Shown: positions 52,579-64,000 of the stretch, piece by piece
How positions within the stretch are numbered: position 1 is the first letter of the stretch
How the letters are laid out: each line of letters opens with the position of its first letter
Origin: Norana najaformis
Lineage: Eukaryota; Annelida; Clitellata; Crassiclitellata; Hormogastridae
Assembly: GCA_964023275.1 (NCBI GenBank)
Contig: OZ029914.1
Location: forward strand, 44,285,437-44,349,436
DNA: 64,000 nt
Direction: 5' to 3'
Made by a program: the position numbers and the translations under genes
Notes under the pieces: generated by a model
What the model was told of the DNA's origin: nothing
What the model saw: only the letters and a program-made list of their open reading frames with translations
Database searches by the model: none

Positions 52579-54813
52579 ATGAAGACGGTTTGCTTTTTGC
52601 TCATGCTCTGTATTCTTATGACAGAATATGCCCATTCAGCCAAAGGTGAGCAGAGTAAGCGTGTTGAATAGTTTCAGTGATTATGATTGGACCTTAAGTA
52701 ATTCTTACCTATTGCGAAAGCTTGTAACGTTGAGCTTTTGTTGAAACGTATTTCTCGATTTCATAAATCTCATCACCCGATCCTGAATTTGCTAATCAAC
52801 TACTATTTCCATACTAAATGAGTTTCAAGCTCCTATCTTGTTTAGTAATCGTAATTTTAACCTATAAATTTCTAAAATGCTGCTTAAAGCTTATTTAGAA
52901 ACAACGGGTTTTCCAAAACATCGTGGGAAGTAGGAGATGCTTTTTTCTGGAGGTCAGAGAGAAGGAAGCAATCGAACTATTGCGTTTATGGAGTTTTTTA
53001 GTTGAAACATGAAAAAATGTTTTATCTGAAGCAAACAACTTATGATATCCGGAGTGGTGGAATTTCAGTCAGCTTAAAGGCTGATGGATGTGTCCTAAGA
53101 ACCAAAGGCTATGTGAATGAATAAATGCGTTGTGTTTAATGTAATATTGAAGGCGAAGACAATTCTATCAAACGAAATGACGACCAGATTGAAATTTTGA
53201 CGGACGACAAGAAAAACAGGTTTTTTGAGTATTTGAACAATGCGGACAGGTTCGTAAAATTCAAGTTTTCGTCTTCAGTAATGGCAATCACTATAGCGAC
53301 AATGAGAATGTAACATAAGAAAAGTAGAAAAGTAAATACCATTTTACCGAAAGGATCAATAGTTTCTAAAACTCAAAGATGTTCTAAACGTTGTTTCATA
53401 AAAGCTTAGATGATGCATGTATAAATATGCGTTTGACCCAGGATCGTAGTAGTAATCTTGAAAATTTCTAAGGCGCTACATTATAGCTAAGCTCCGGACA
53501 ACAGCTTATTCACCATCGCTGAACAAGAGGGTTGTTTAGATATGCCATGTAAGGAACCAAATCCGGTTGCTTAAAGATCAGAGAGAAAACGGGACAGAGA
53601 AGCTGTTACGGTCGGTTGTGTTTCGGTAGACAGAAATGAGATGGCAGCGGATTTGATGGATCAGGGTAAGATTTCTTGAAAAGTTGGGACATAGCTTTGA
53701 ATGAAACGCTTGAGGATTTGTAGATAGAAGAACTTCAGAGAGATGATGACGGGTGAGCGAGGGATGGGATAGAGGAAAGAAGAATTTGTGAAATTCAGGG
53801 GGAAGATCGTTCCTTAGTCCAGGTGTTGCGTGGCATATGGTTCGCACAAAGAACTTGAGTGTTTACTGAGGGAGGGGCATGAGAATGAACAGGTAGAGCG
53901 GTTGATTTGATTATGAAGAGTTTAGGAAGATAAGTACGTTGGAAGCATTGCAGAAAATTAGAGAACGAACTTTAAAATGAATGCGTTTTGGAATTTTCAG
54001 CCACTGCAATAATTTCAGGATAGCAGTGATATGGTGATGTTTGGTTGTTATAGATTATAACATCCAAATGTCACCATATCATTGCAAATGTAGATTATCA
54101 TCCACAACTTAGCAACTAAACTCTGTTATTTCCTCGACTATTATTTAATCTGACGCATGCAGAGATGCCTCTTGTTTATGAACATCTCTCTAATGATATT
54201 GCGCCCTTCAAAAGTCATGGGAAGGCACGGTCCGGACACGGGGACCTTAAATGATGTGGCCCCAATCCAAACAGGCATCGGTGGTTAAGAATCTCGCCCG
54301 ATAAATTCATTGAAAAACGAGTAGGGCCGAGGCCATACGTTCGCTATAGAAAAACATGTCTATTTTGTACCCTGTCAATTTGCTTTTGTATTCATTTATC
54401 AATCAGAAAGTACAGCGAGCTGAGTGGACACCTGGTGGCTTGATAATTCCATGAACGGTCACACAACCCAGTACTAATCTGGTTGAGGACTGTTAATTTC
54501 ACTTCAACTATAAACTGCCACTGTAATAGCTAAATGGTAAACACCAAGTTTATCATAGAAAATCAAAATTTTCTTGACTGTTTTTTTCGGTTGCAGGTTA
54601 AATGATAAGAAGAACGCAAAGCCCTGTATTGATCCACGCTTATTCGGGTGCGTTACACCACCCCCACCAAGGCCTGATTGCGCCGAAATGGGTGAACTGT
54701 GCGATAGATCAGAGTGTTGTGACGGACTGGTTTGCGTACTCAAAAAATTCAATATGCGCCCAGCGAGAGTATGTGAAGCACAGGGTGATGCAATCTATAG
54801 ATACGGTGTTTAA
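52579..54813 (+). CDS. Secreted cysteine-rich peptide precursor P5, diverged plus-strand relative (3 exons)
   Basis: Signal exon 52579-52645 (67 nt; 22 residues starting MKTVC; donor GTGAGC, phase 1), pro exon 53153-53249 (97 nt, phase 1 in, phase 2 out; a 67-nt version ending at 53219 is also in frame) and mature exon 54597-54813 (acceptor after a T-rich tract; TAA at 54811). Total 381 nt, 126 residues. The pro exon aligns with P1-P4 (NS[IV], Q..IL, RF in the same spacing), which supports the 97-nt choice. Mature Cys spacing is C-X7-C-X9-C-X6-C-X4-CC-X4-C-X12-C, eight Cys: a knottin core with an N-terminal pair. A minus-strand LINE tail lies in intron 2. The spliced 5'UTR, TATA box and ATTAAA signal make this the best-supported complete gene here. 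Function unknown. Confidence 0.8.
53445..53890 (-). mobile_element. LINE 3' end in intron 2 of P5
   Basis: Minus-strand reading RTICHATPGLRNDLPPEF matches the conserved C-terminal block of L2/CR1 reverse transcriptases (PxLWNxLP). It is followed by a 3' end with GCGCCTTAGAAATTTT near 53490-53470. 5' truncated. Confidence 0.55.
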
Positions 54814-54929
54814 GGATGACTTGTTCATTCAGCGACTTCGACGATCAAGAAATTCCCGCTAAACGAATGCAAGTTGTTGATTACAAAAACATTGGACATT
54901 TGTTAACGCTTTACGAAGTGTTTTGCAAA

Positions 54930-54935
54930 ATTAAA
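54930..54935 (+). other. Putative polyadenylation signal of P5
   Basis: ATTAAA hexamer 117 bases after the P5 stop codon, the common variant of AATAAA. No closer canonical hexamer is seen in the 3'UTR. Confidence 0.45.
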
Positions 54936-54984
54936 GTTACACAGCAGTAAAAATTCAAATCGTCTTGTTTGTGTTTGGACTCCG

Positions 54985-55205
54985 CGATGACCTAGTGGTT
55001 AATATATTGTCATAAATAGCCGGAGGTTGATAATCAGCACAATGACAGAAAAATATTTCGAGTTTCAGTTCAATTTGCCCCTGAAACAAGCCCAGCTCTA
55101 AAATGAGTACATCGACTGTAGTCTGTCAGAAGAAAGATCAGACGGCGTGGGAGAGGACTGACTATCCACTCGCCTTCACATATCGAGGTTAATAAAGTCA
55201 TTAAA
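54985..55205 (+). mobile_element. tRNA-derived SINE, family 4, independent insertion
   Basis: Plus-strand head GACCTAGTGGTTA (A box) and GGAGGTTGATAATC (weak B box), with the body motif GAAAGATCAGACGG...GAGAGGACTGACTATCC, ending near GGTTAATAAAGTC. Located 50 bases beyond the P5 polyadenylation signal. Confidence 0.5.
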
Positions 55206-55261
55206 AACTAATACCAATGTTATCTCGCGATTAGGTTAGGTCTAAGGATAGCTCTTTTCTT

Positions 55262-55730
55262 TTTTTCTCAGTGCCCTCCTCTTCTGCCCTAAAACTTCTC
55301 TGCCTCCCGTCACCTCATCTTTAAAATTGAAAACTGTTTCCTAGATAAAGCTGCTTCACACTCTGGAATAAATTTCCGCCAGCATTACGACACTTAAATG
55401 ACCCATCATACGATGATACGAACTCACCAATACTTCACCCTTTGTAATGTCTGCGCAGGCTTTCCGCTGGAAACTAAAAACACTCCTCTTCCACAGATTC
55501 CATCCTGATTTAAACCTCTTCCCTTTATCTACCTTGCCGCTCCAATTCTAAATGCCATCCACCGTAGCTGCCTGAATGTCTGGTTTCCTGAGTCTTGGAT
55601 CTTGACATGGAACCGAACCCTTCCTGCCCTTCGATTTTGTTGTGACTAAGCGCCTGTGAATTATCTGCTTCCCGGGATTTAGCTTTCGTTGGACGCTTCA
55701 GAAATCTAGAGTTTACGATTACGAGTGAAT
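55262..55730 (+). mobile_element. L2/CR1-type LINE 3' end
   Basis: Degenerate relative of 48440-50255 without the nested insert: the same pyrimidine-rich coding tail, the same Cys/Thr-poor 3'UTR with the GCTTTCGTTGG motif, and an ATTACG-like tail. Confidence 0.65.
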
Positions 55731-55734
55731 TCTG

Positions 55735-56620
55735 TCACCATCCCCACGAATGTGTTCTTTCTAAAGTGGATTTTCCCAACTGATATCGTGCTGTCGGATC
55801 TCGTCTGTGAAACCGAGTACATCGATAATGTTTTACTCGTTGATATACGCAGAAAGTCACTTGTAGGCCTAGTTGTGTTAAAGAAATAACACGATGCATA
55901 AGTATGATAGTTTCTTTTATCACATCACAATTAAGAGTATACGGTCCAGTTGTTGGTAACTTGCTGATTACAAATATATGGGACCTTTGCTAACGAAGTG
56001 TTTGCTAAATCGGTTACCCTGTATTAAATATTTCGTCTCATTTACCTGCAGGGTACGTTCTGGACTGTCAACTTTCAGTCCATTTAAAGCTGGGGATTAA
56101 GATCCACACCAGGGCAGAACAGATATTTTCAGATTTCTTTTGCACTTACCCCATAACGAAGAGACACACCAGAGCGCCCGAGTGACCTCGATCCTACTAA
56201 TTTTGCTTTGCGTTTGAAGGGCGAGATCCTTTACCACCGCCTATCGTTTAAATGGGCGCCACGCCATTTAACGATCCCGTGTACGGACCGTGCGAGGCCG
56301 AGATTTAAATCTCGCAATTATTCCAAAATAGATATGCGAGACTGCATCCTCAAGCACAGAGGCCCCTTCACGTACGTTTTAAACAATGTAGCTAACCACG
56401 AAAGCATACATACAGCGGTGAGTATAGCTACGAGACTACAGTTATCTTTATTGACAACCCCAACTTCATGAATGTTTTTTTGTTACTTAAATATTTAAAT
56501 TTGCATTCAACTAGTCTGTTTGCTGAAACAGTAGGTTATAAAGACAGTAAAACGGAAAGTTAAATCTTTGCTAAACACATGTCAACCGAAATAAACTTAT
56601 CTGAGTCGAACGATTCGGAA
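55735..56620. other. Unassigned stretch
   Basis: No gene supported. An 87-codon plus reading at 56208-56471 has no recognisable feature. No tRNA-like or LINE-like motif seen. Confidence 0.35.
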
Positions 56621-56629
56621 GAATACAAT

Positions 56630-56880
56630 GGCCATATTATCGTCGTTACTGTTTACAGATATCGTCATACAGTTGTCATATCGTCGTTATATCCGCGCCA
56701 TAACATAGTCATATCATCGCCATATATATTGCCATATTATCTCCATGATACGGTCATCATGTGATGATACAATGAACATAATATGGGCATCGAATCATCG
56801 TCATTCTACACAGTTCTCGTAGTAGTTTTCATATCGTCGTCATAACATTGCCATAATATCGCTGTAATAACTGCCATACA
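56630..56880. repeat. CATATCGTCGT-type minisatellite
   Basis: Degenerate ~12-base units related to CATATCGTCGT and GCCATATTATC, just before unit 4 homology resumes. Confidence 0.65.
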
Positions 56881-57257
56881 GAGAGATACAGACAGAGACA
56901 GACTGAGATTTATACTGAGACATACAAAGAGATACAGATCGAGACAGACAGAGGCAGATGCAGACCTTGGAACAGAACCCGTTTCTTTGTCCCCGTCTGC
57001 ATTCAGTCTTCAAACACCTGACACGTAAATTAGATCTTTGTAGGACGCTAACCAATGTTTATATTATGCAAGAGAAAGCTTTCAGGTTGAAGATCTTGCA
57101 TGTTGCATTTAGGTTTCTTTATTATAGATACATTCGGCAGGGTCGGATGAATTTGGATACCTTGTTACAATTGTATCAGGTCACTTGAGGCGTGATTGAC
57201 AGGTGCATCAAGTCACCTGTGGCATGATTAACTTTGTACCTATGTCGAGTCTAGAAA

Positions 57258-57464
57258 ATGGAGTTTCGAACACAACGTGTAGCCTTAATATTGCTGCTCT
57301 TTATTAGTAATACGTTAACTAATTCAAATGGTAAACATTTATTACAACATTTTCAGAATGGTGTTCTATTTTTTTCCAGTTCGATGATACAATTCAAATC
57401 TATTCAACAAAATATCCAAAATGTTATCCATGAACAAAATATCCAAAGTGTTATCCATATTTAA
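57258..57464 (+). CDS. Small secreted peptide ORF (68 aa), unit 4 copy
   Basis: ATG-initiated ORF with a good N-terminal signal sequence (basic start, LILLLF core, small polar residues near 22-24). The rest is rich in Gln, Asn and Ile, with a near-repeat of NIQ(N/S)VI about ten residues apart near the C terminus. No cysteines in the mature part, no known family recognised. In units 1-3 the same locus carries a 4-base insertion after the signal region. A GTAAAC donor-like site follows the signal (phase 1), but the available acceptor would not keep frame here, so the unspliced reading is preferred. Confidence 0.4.
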   Translation: MEFRTQRVALILLLFISNTLTNSNGKHLLQHFQNGVLFFSSSMIQFKSIQQNIQNVIHEQNIQSVIHI

Positions 57465-59723
57465 AATAACAAGCCTAATTAACCAAGTCAAATTGTCTGT
57501 AAGGATATTGAAAAGCATAATTAAAATTAGTTTGTAATAGCAGATATCAAAGTAATCTTTCCAGTTCATAAACATTACAAGCAGACTTAACTTCCGTCTC
57601 CAATCAAATATAAATTCTAAATAACAATTCTTTGTGAGCAAAATGGTTTAACAATTATTTGTTTAAGCGCCAAAACAGACTTATTTATCCGCGACTATTT
57701 TTGGGGAAAAGCACAAAGCAACACGCCTTACATTACTCATAACAGTTTTTTCATGTATATGGCTAATGTATGTGCCGATGTCTACGGTTTGTGGCAATCG
57801 AGGCCAATATACGGAGCCTGTGGCAACAAGGGTAATGGCAATAGGTAAGTTATAAAGTGTATAATACCTATGGCAAAATGACATCGGCTTGACCCTGCCA
57901 GGGAAGCTACACGCACCTCTCATGAACGTTTCAGAACAGTTCTCTTTCGTTAGAGCCGAGCTTGAAGTCTTTTGAGGAGATATCTCGACATCTTAAAGGG
58001 GTAAGGGTTACTACATAAATGCTCTGAATGAATGATTGAGTTACGATTTGAGATCTTAAGCTGGAAATTCGTCTGTACTGATCAAAGGCAGACAATGCAC
58101 AGCTGACATAAGCGCATAGAGAATAACTTAACACATAATAGGTGCATGAATGCAATGCGAAGATTCGGTTTCCGTAACACACGCACAAATTTTGTTACGT
58201 TTCTGCGAAAAAGATGAAACTCTGGGAAACAGAAACATCGGATTTGTTTACTGCCGTTAATGTGCAAAGCCCTTTCTCTCCATTAGATGTTGCGTGCTCG
58301 CTGTTTCTTCAACTGATTATCAAAGAAGAACCTTAGATACGTCGAGATCACCACACAATAGCACAGAGGATTAGGCTTTTGCGTAGGGTGCCATGAATTT
58401 GACACATGTGTCCAATGCACACGAATACAACTCGACATTGTGGATGCCACAAGTCGCAGTCTACTAATTGTTTTGTCGTTAAGCTATCTGAGGCGTAACA
58501 TGAAGTAACCATAGATTGAATTGGCTGAGAGAAAGTTTCCTCGGTGTTAAAACGACTGCCGTGTGTTTAATTCGCAAAATCCCCTTGAAAGGGTTCTCTA
58601 TGTCTACTGAGACAACATTTCTGTTTACACGCTAACTGTTCTTTAAACCTACAGTACTGGTGCGTTGAAATCCTGTGGGTTTCTGCGGCAATTCAAATCT
58701 ATGTTTTTGCATTTGCTTTTAAGTAACAAGTTCGAAAAGTCTTTTTTCTCTGGATGCATATAAGCACAAAATGTACAGGGTATAACATGCACATACCATA
58801 AATAATAGGTATGTTATAAAGATGCCTCCTAACAGTTGTGTTGTACAAATGCCGTAGAACAGGTATGATACAAAGATGCTGCATAACAGGTATGTTACAG
58901 ATGGCGTATAGCAGGGTTGTCATAAAGATGCCTTATAACAGGTGTGCTATATAGATACCTTAAAACAGTTTTGTCATAAAGATGCCTTATAACAGGAATG
59001 GTATGAAGAAGCCGTATGTAACAGCCTAGCAATTGCTTTTAACTTGGGACTATTCATGCTTTTCATGACATAAATAAGTTTTATTTTCAAAACGAGTCTT
59101 GCCATTCACTTCAAATACGGCGCATCATAAAATCATATGCGAATATTATTACTAGTAAATATATATAAATACATAAATAAACCTTGCCCTTTGGTTAAAG
59201 TGGGTTGCAAGACATGATACAGAATTTGTGAGTTCTAGCATTGCAAATTAAATATGAAAATGACTTTTAATAAGACTTTTGTTAAAGCTTGTGGTAAAAT
59301 GCCCGATTTAAAAATACGATCAGGTGGCTGGTAATTTAATGTGATCCGGTGTTATGTTGTAGAGGGCCATGCAGTGCAATGCAATGCTGTGCAATGTTAT
59401 GCCATGCATTGTATTATATTGCATTGTATTGCATTGCATTGTATTGTATTTTACTGTATTGTAAAGAAGACAGTATATGGAGCCAAGTTCAACAGCAAAG
59501 CAATTTCAAGCGTACTTTGCGGAGACATGGCAAACAGGCAGCCACATGATAAATGAGAGAGGGAATGTTAAGGGAGGCAGAAACCACCCTTCCCATTGAC
59601 CAAGGCTCCCACTCCAACCACTTTCAACATGAAGTTGACCCTTCACCCGAGTAACAACGACTGTATAATCCGTTGTCTTGACGACCAGACTAGTGGAGAC
59701 AATGAAGAGAAAGTTCCTCTGTC

Positions 59724-61873
59724 TTATTCGCGGGGAAAAAACGACCTCCGGCATCGGCCGGCGTTGATCCAGATGGGGTTGTGGCACCCGAAGCCGGGGC
59801 AGCAGATGAGCACTGGGTTTCTACTGCCCTGTTCGCACCAGTCGTCGTAGCAACCGCAGAGACTTAAGGGACAATCATCTCTGAAAGAAAACAAATTGGA
59901 CAGATTCCGCGATGTAGGTTTTCGTGAGTTATTTTGAATCCTACAACATCTTCACACGACGCGTCGTAACTGGAGATGACTACCCTTCCCTTACTTTATT
60001 ATACAATGGAGTGCATTGCATTACACTGTACAGATACTAAATCATTCGAAACATCCATAATTAACTGTGACAAATTTGTCATTATTCAGATTGTTTGAAG
60101 CTTACAGGTCCAGTCAACAATACAACACTTTCAAGACATTAGCATCACCGCATGGGGTCGTAATCGTAATCGTAATTTCGAGATTTCTAGAGCGCCCAAC
60201 GAAAGACCCGACACAGGGACCAGCCTTTTTACAGGTGCTCAGTCAAAACCAATTTGATAGGCAAATGGGTCCGATTCCAGGTGAAGATCCAAAGCTCAGA
60301 CAGAGAGACAGTGTGGCGGCTACGGTGGGTGATGTTTGGGATTGGAGCGGAAATAGAGGTAAGAAAAGCAAGAGTTATTAGTACAGTCCTCGTCAACCTA
60401 CAAATCTCAGATCGGCTACTGTTTTGGTGTTTTCTCAACCTCTTTCGAAAACTATACTAATCTCTAGGAATTTTCTAATTTTAACCAGTTCTTTTCCGCT
60501 AATGTGCTGTGATGTTTATTTTGATGGCATCTTCATATCTTCAATCTCATAGCCACGCGTCCCCATAAGAATTCTGTAGATCCAGAACATCCAACTTATG
60601 ACGTCCCATATGTCCATGACGCCCATAATCCAAAGTATACGACATACAATAATTGGCATCAAATTGCATGCACATATACATACACAATTAGATATAGCTA
60701 TACAAATATAGATATATCTGAATTTGGGGTCAGTTGGGTTTTCCGTGAATTAGTACATTTCCACCATCAACCAAGAATTCCAAGCATCGTTTCGGACCTA
60801 CTGTAATTAGATGCAAACGTCAAAAGCAAAGCCAACCGTAAGAGAATCGGCCGTGATTTGCAGAAATCGCCTTCTGTGCCACCGGTCATACACTTATGCA
60901 GAAAGACATATATCTTAGCACGACAATATAGCATGACGCCATCTTGACACGCGTCATCAATTTATATACAGCCAGGGAAAACATCCCGGTCTGTATGAGG
61001 GGAAGATAGTGAGAGACAGAGGAAACAGATGCAGAAACAAAGGCTGAAGAAAGTCAGCAATCAGGGATGGAGATACATTAGGAAGAAGGCTAGGGAATGT
61101 TCGAAATCAGAGTAAAATGAAGAAAAAGAAGATATTCAGAATGAAGAAACAACAGAAGAAGACGACCATAATGATGATGATTATGATGATTTTGATGACG
61201 ACGACGACGATTAAAAATGCCGAAGAAGAAGAAAAAGAAGATGCTCATGCTGTTGATAATGAAGATGATGATGATGACGATGACAACGACGACGACGATG
61301 AAAGAGACGAATAGATAAAGAAGGAGATGATGATGAAGCAGCAGAAGTCGCTGAAGAAGAAGAAAAACATCAGTCTCTTAAACTACCCCTGAGAGGCAGC
61401 CATGGGTATGAAGTGCGAACGACTTCACTTGCTTAACCTCGGTATACAAAGGCTGGTAGCCAGTCCTCTTCCGTGCCTCCTGATCTTCCTATCGACAATG
61501 TACGGTTAGCATACTCATTTTATAGCTGATTTGCTAGAGGGCACAAGTATAGCAAAAATTATAAAAATATCTTTCAGCCCTGGCTGTGATTTAAACAACC
61601 GACCTCTGGATTTACAGTTGAACACGCTGAGCACTAAACTGTCACGACCCCCCAGAGTAAGAAATCGGACTGAAATAACGTCATAAATTAATTCCTCACA
61701 GACAGAGAGACACACAGACAGACAGACAGGCAGGCAGGAAGGCAGACAGACAGACAGCTGTATTTATTTTTACACAGAATCAGGACGATTGCTCTTATGT
61801 ACAACCAACCTTTTGGCTCTTCTCAAGGTATCGTTTAATTTCTGCTCGCCATCGTAGAGCGAATTATTGTTAC
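59724..61873 (-). CDS. Secreted cysteine-rich peptide precursor P4 (exons 2 and 3; exon 1 outside window)
   Basis: Pro exon 61774-61873 and mature exon 59724-59880 (TAA at 59726-59724) with the family's phases, GTAAAA donor and TTTCTTTCAG acceptor. The signal exon would sit at the next unit junction beyond 64000. The pro region has a clear dibasic processing site (RRAKR) where P1-P3 have a single Arg, and it lacks their odd Cys. The mature part has 8 Cys: C-X4-C-X-C-X4-C-X10-CC-X4-C-X10-C, the order C-C-C-C-CC-C-C. The hairpin pair of P1-P3 is absent, with other residues between the last two Cys. This is the most diverged copy but fully open. Confidence 0.78.
60157..60370 (-). mobile_element. 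L2-type LINE 3' tail, unit 4 (minus)
   Basis: Most diverged copy, in intron 2 of P4. Confidence 0.55.
61420..61670 (-). mobile_element. tRNA-derived SINE, family 4, unit 4
   Basis: Diverged copy of 13190-13445. Confidence 0.45.
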
Positions 61874-62399
61874 CTGTCAAACGACATCAACCATGAATAC
61901 ATTCAGTTAGGAGATCAAAAGAGAGGCGGGCAACTCCTACGCAGTCAGGCAAATGCGACAGATTAGCACATGCCCTGCGGTCGGTGCTTCGCATTAAACT
62001 TGCTTAGGAGTGTATTGCGTGCGCGCGTCCTTTTGGCTGGTTGGTCTGTGGCATCAGAATGAAAGTGATTGAAATCCAGTCTAACGCACGTGTTGCGAGG
62101 AACAAGCTCGGTTCTCTGACGCAATCAGAGTACTTTAAAATTCATCAATTGCCTTCAACCTGGCTCTATGGATAATAGCCCTCCTGCACATCGTATGGGA
62201 TCTCGTTATCACGTCTGCCTCGATTGGTGGTCTTCGATGTCCATCTATCAAGGCAGGCGTGCGAAACAGACCCTGGTAATAGTTTATCGAGTTTCACAGA
62301 CCTACAAAGAAATGCAGGTAGGTGGTTTCTGTTTAGTGACGCTGTGTCGTAACAATGATGATATTTAATCCTCTGCTGTGTTTGCCCGTAAAAACATTT

Positions 62400-63900
62400 T
62401 AAAATTTGTATGTAACTGGTCTATCCAATGTAATGTGTGTGCTCTAGTCTTCTGGTTAGCGGGCTTGTTTCTTCAAATGGCATCTTTGGACAACTAGTCA
62501 GACTAGTTGCTGCGTTCGTGAATAAGCTGTTGCCCTGCGCTTTAGAAATTTTGAGTTTACGATTACGATTGCGGTTACGAGATGCTAATTAAGGCTACTT
62601 ACTGATAATACTTCAAATAAATATATCTTTCCAAGAGGAAGCCTACGTGCAACACTCCAAAATATAAACTCGTTATTGAAATCGCTGCAAGAAGTCAACA
62701 ACTGAGGTATGCAACATGACCCAGGACCTTAATTGCAGTTGCAACTAAGACAGCATGGTAATGAGACGGCTGGTTAAAAATGCGTCCAAGGTTAGAATTC
62801 TGTTGTGGAATTATTTGGCATTATAAATTTCATCTTGTGATATATATTGAATACTTATAGGACATGTACCTACAACAAAAACAGCAGCAGCAACAAGAAC
62901 AGCATCACCAATAACAGTTATAACAACTACTAAAAATAATATTAATAATTTTTTATTATTGTTATTTTTGTTGTGGCTATTATTATTATTGTTGTCGTTA
63001 TTATTGTTGTTGTAATTTTTGTTGTTATTATTATCATCATTATTAATATTAATGGCATTATAATAATAATTATTATTATTACTATAATAATAATAAAAAT
63101 AACACGAGTAATTTTTATTAATATTATTATTATTATTATTGCTGTATTTATATTTATTTAACCTCTATCTAATGGCAACCTCTTTTTAATGACAATCAAT
63201 AGCATTGGATAGTTGGGCATGAAGAACTGGCTCAGTATAACCATCTCAGCCGAAGCTCAGCCTTCAAATTCCGCGTTGCAAAGCGAGCACTGAAACCGAT
63301 CAGCTACCGTATCAAACAGAACGATAACGCGTCCATTTGGCTACTGATACGTTTTCTAAACGTGGATGTAGTATAATATTAAGCAGTGGTGTCTGAGTCT
63401 CATAGATGCATCATCTCCGTGATCAAGATTGCTTTTATTTAGTGTAAACGGTGGAAGCAATTCTTTGACCACGGTGTACAGTGTTCGGCAAAACTAGAAA
63501 AGCAGTTTGTTGGGGATGTTGACCGAAGGACAGATAATAGCTGAGTTTTACGGACGGTGAATAATTGTCCAACGATGGATGATTAGTTGGCTGATGAGAC
63601 GCGAATTGGACAAACAACAAATGTGGTTGGAATAAAGTAGTCCGTCCATGTTTGCGTACAATGATCAATTCTACTAGTTCGCCTTAAGGACGAAGGTAAT
63701 AGCTATGATGGTGATGGTTATAATGATGCTGATGACGGTAGTGATGAGTTTGCTGCTGGTGACGATTATGATCATGAATACGATGATGATCGTAATGATG
63801 ATAACAAGAAAGATGTTGACGCTACGACGATGGAGATGACAACGATGACGATGATGAATCATGGTATGGATTATGATGATGGATTGCGGCAAAAAAAGGA
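62400..63900. other. Intron 1 region of P4 with microsatellites
   Basis: Matches 45290-46740 of unit 3. Holds a LINE/SINE-like tail with ATTACG repeats (~62555-62582), ATT/GTT microsatellites (62940-63145), the SINE at 63163 and GATGAT tracts (63700-63860). No gene supported. Confidence 0.5.
63163..63322 (-). mobile_element. tRNA-derived SINE, family 3 relative, unit 4
   Basis: Diverged copy of 46118-46262. Confidence 0.45.
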
Positions 63901-64000
63901 GCGCTCAACAACTAATGGCCACGAATTTTTCGACTCTTTTATTTTTGAGACTCGAAACAATGAAGCCGTGAGAGAATTATATATACCTACAGAGAGAGAG

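Noticed and set aside
52579..54813. Naming P1-P5 as a specific conotoxin superfamily
   Set aside because: Cys order alone is convergent across venoms and hormones, and the signal sequence could not be matched to a named superfamily without a search.

Overview
The window is animal genomic DNA at roughly 40% GC by eye. It is dominated by four head-to-tail copies of a ~15.6-kb segment (units 1-3 at 1-15490, 15491-31111 and 31112-46888; unit 4 from 46889 to past the end). Units 1-3 look about 97-99% identical where I compared them. Unit 4 is more diverged, and its first half is replaced by ~9.4 kb of other sequence. Small intron-containing genes for secreted peptides, tRNA-derived SINEs, L2/CR1-like LINE tails, long microsatellites and an egg-laying-hormone/CRF-like precursor point to a lophotrochozoan, most likely a mollusc and perhaps a gastropod. 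That assignment is inference.

The main content is a gene family that simple ORF calling misses because every exon is short. Each unit junction carries a minus-strand gene for a ~111-residue secreted cysteine-rich, knottin-like precursor: a signal exon (79 nt), a pro exon (100 nt) and a mature exon (157 nt) with conserved intron phases 1 and 2. Genes P1 (9871-15650), P2 (25338-31271) and P3 (40917-47049) are complete; P4 (59724-61873) lacks its first exon, and P0 (80-158) is a first exon only. A diverged relative with the same phases, P5 (52579-54813), lies on the plus strand inside unit 4 with its own TATA box and 5'UTR exon. These peptides resemble venom or neuroactive knottins in architecture, but their activity is unknown.

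The paralogues use different cysteine frameworks on one backbone. P4 has a six-Cys core plus an N-terminal pair, P1 and P2 have the core plus a C-terminal hairpin pair, and P3 has both (10 Cys). P3 looks like a mosaic of P4-like and P1/P2-like sequence with a junction inside the mature exon. P1 and P2 have identical signal and pro exons but differ at six mature-exon sites, all amino-acid-changing.

Other content: an ELH/CRF-like amidated hormone precursor (50340-50612, minus); a small secreted ORF at 57258-57464 with frame-shifted copies in units 1-3; an exon of a jelly-roll-like extracellular domain, open in unit 1 and stopped in units 2 and 3; several unidentified coding-like segments; LINE fragments including one nested inside another; tRNA-derived SINEs; a foldback element; and simple repeats that fill much of the rest.
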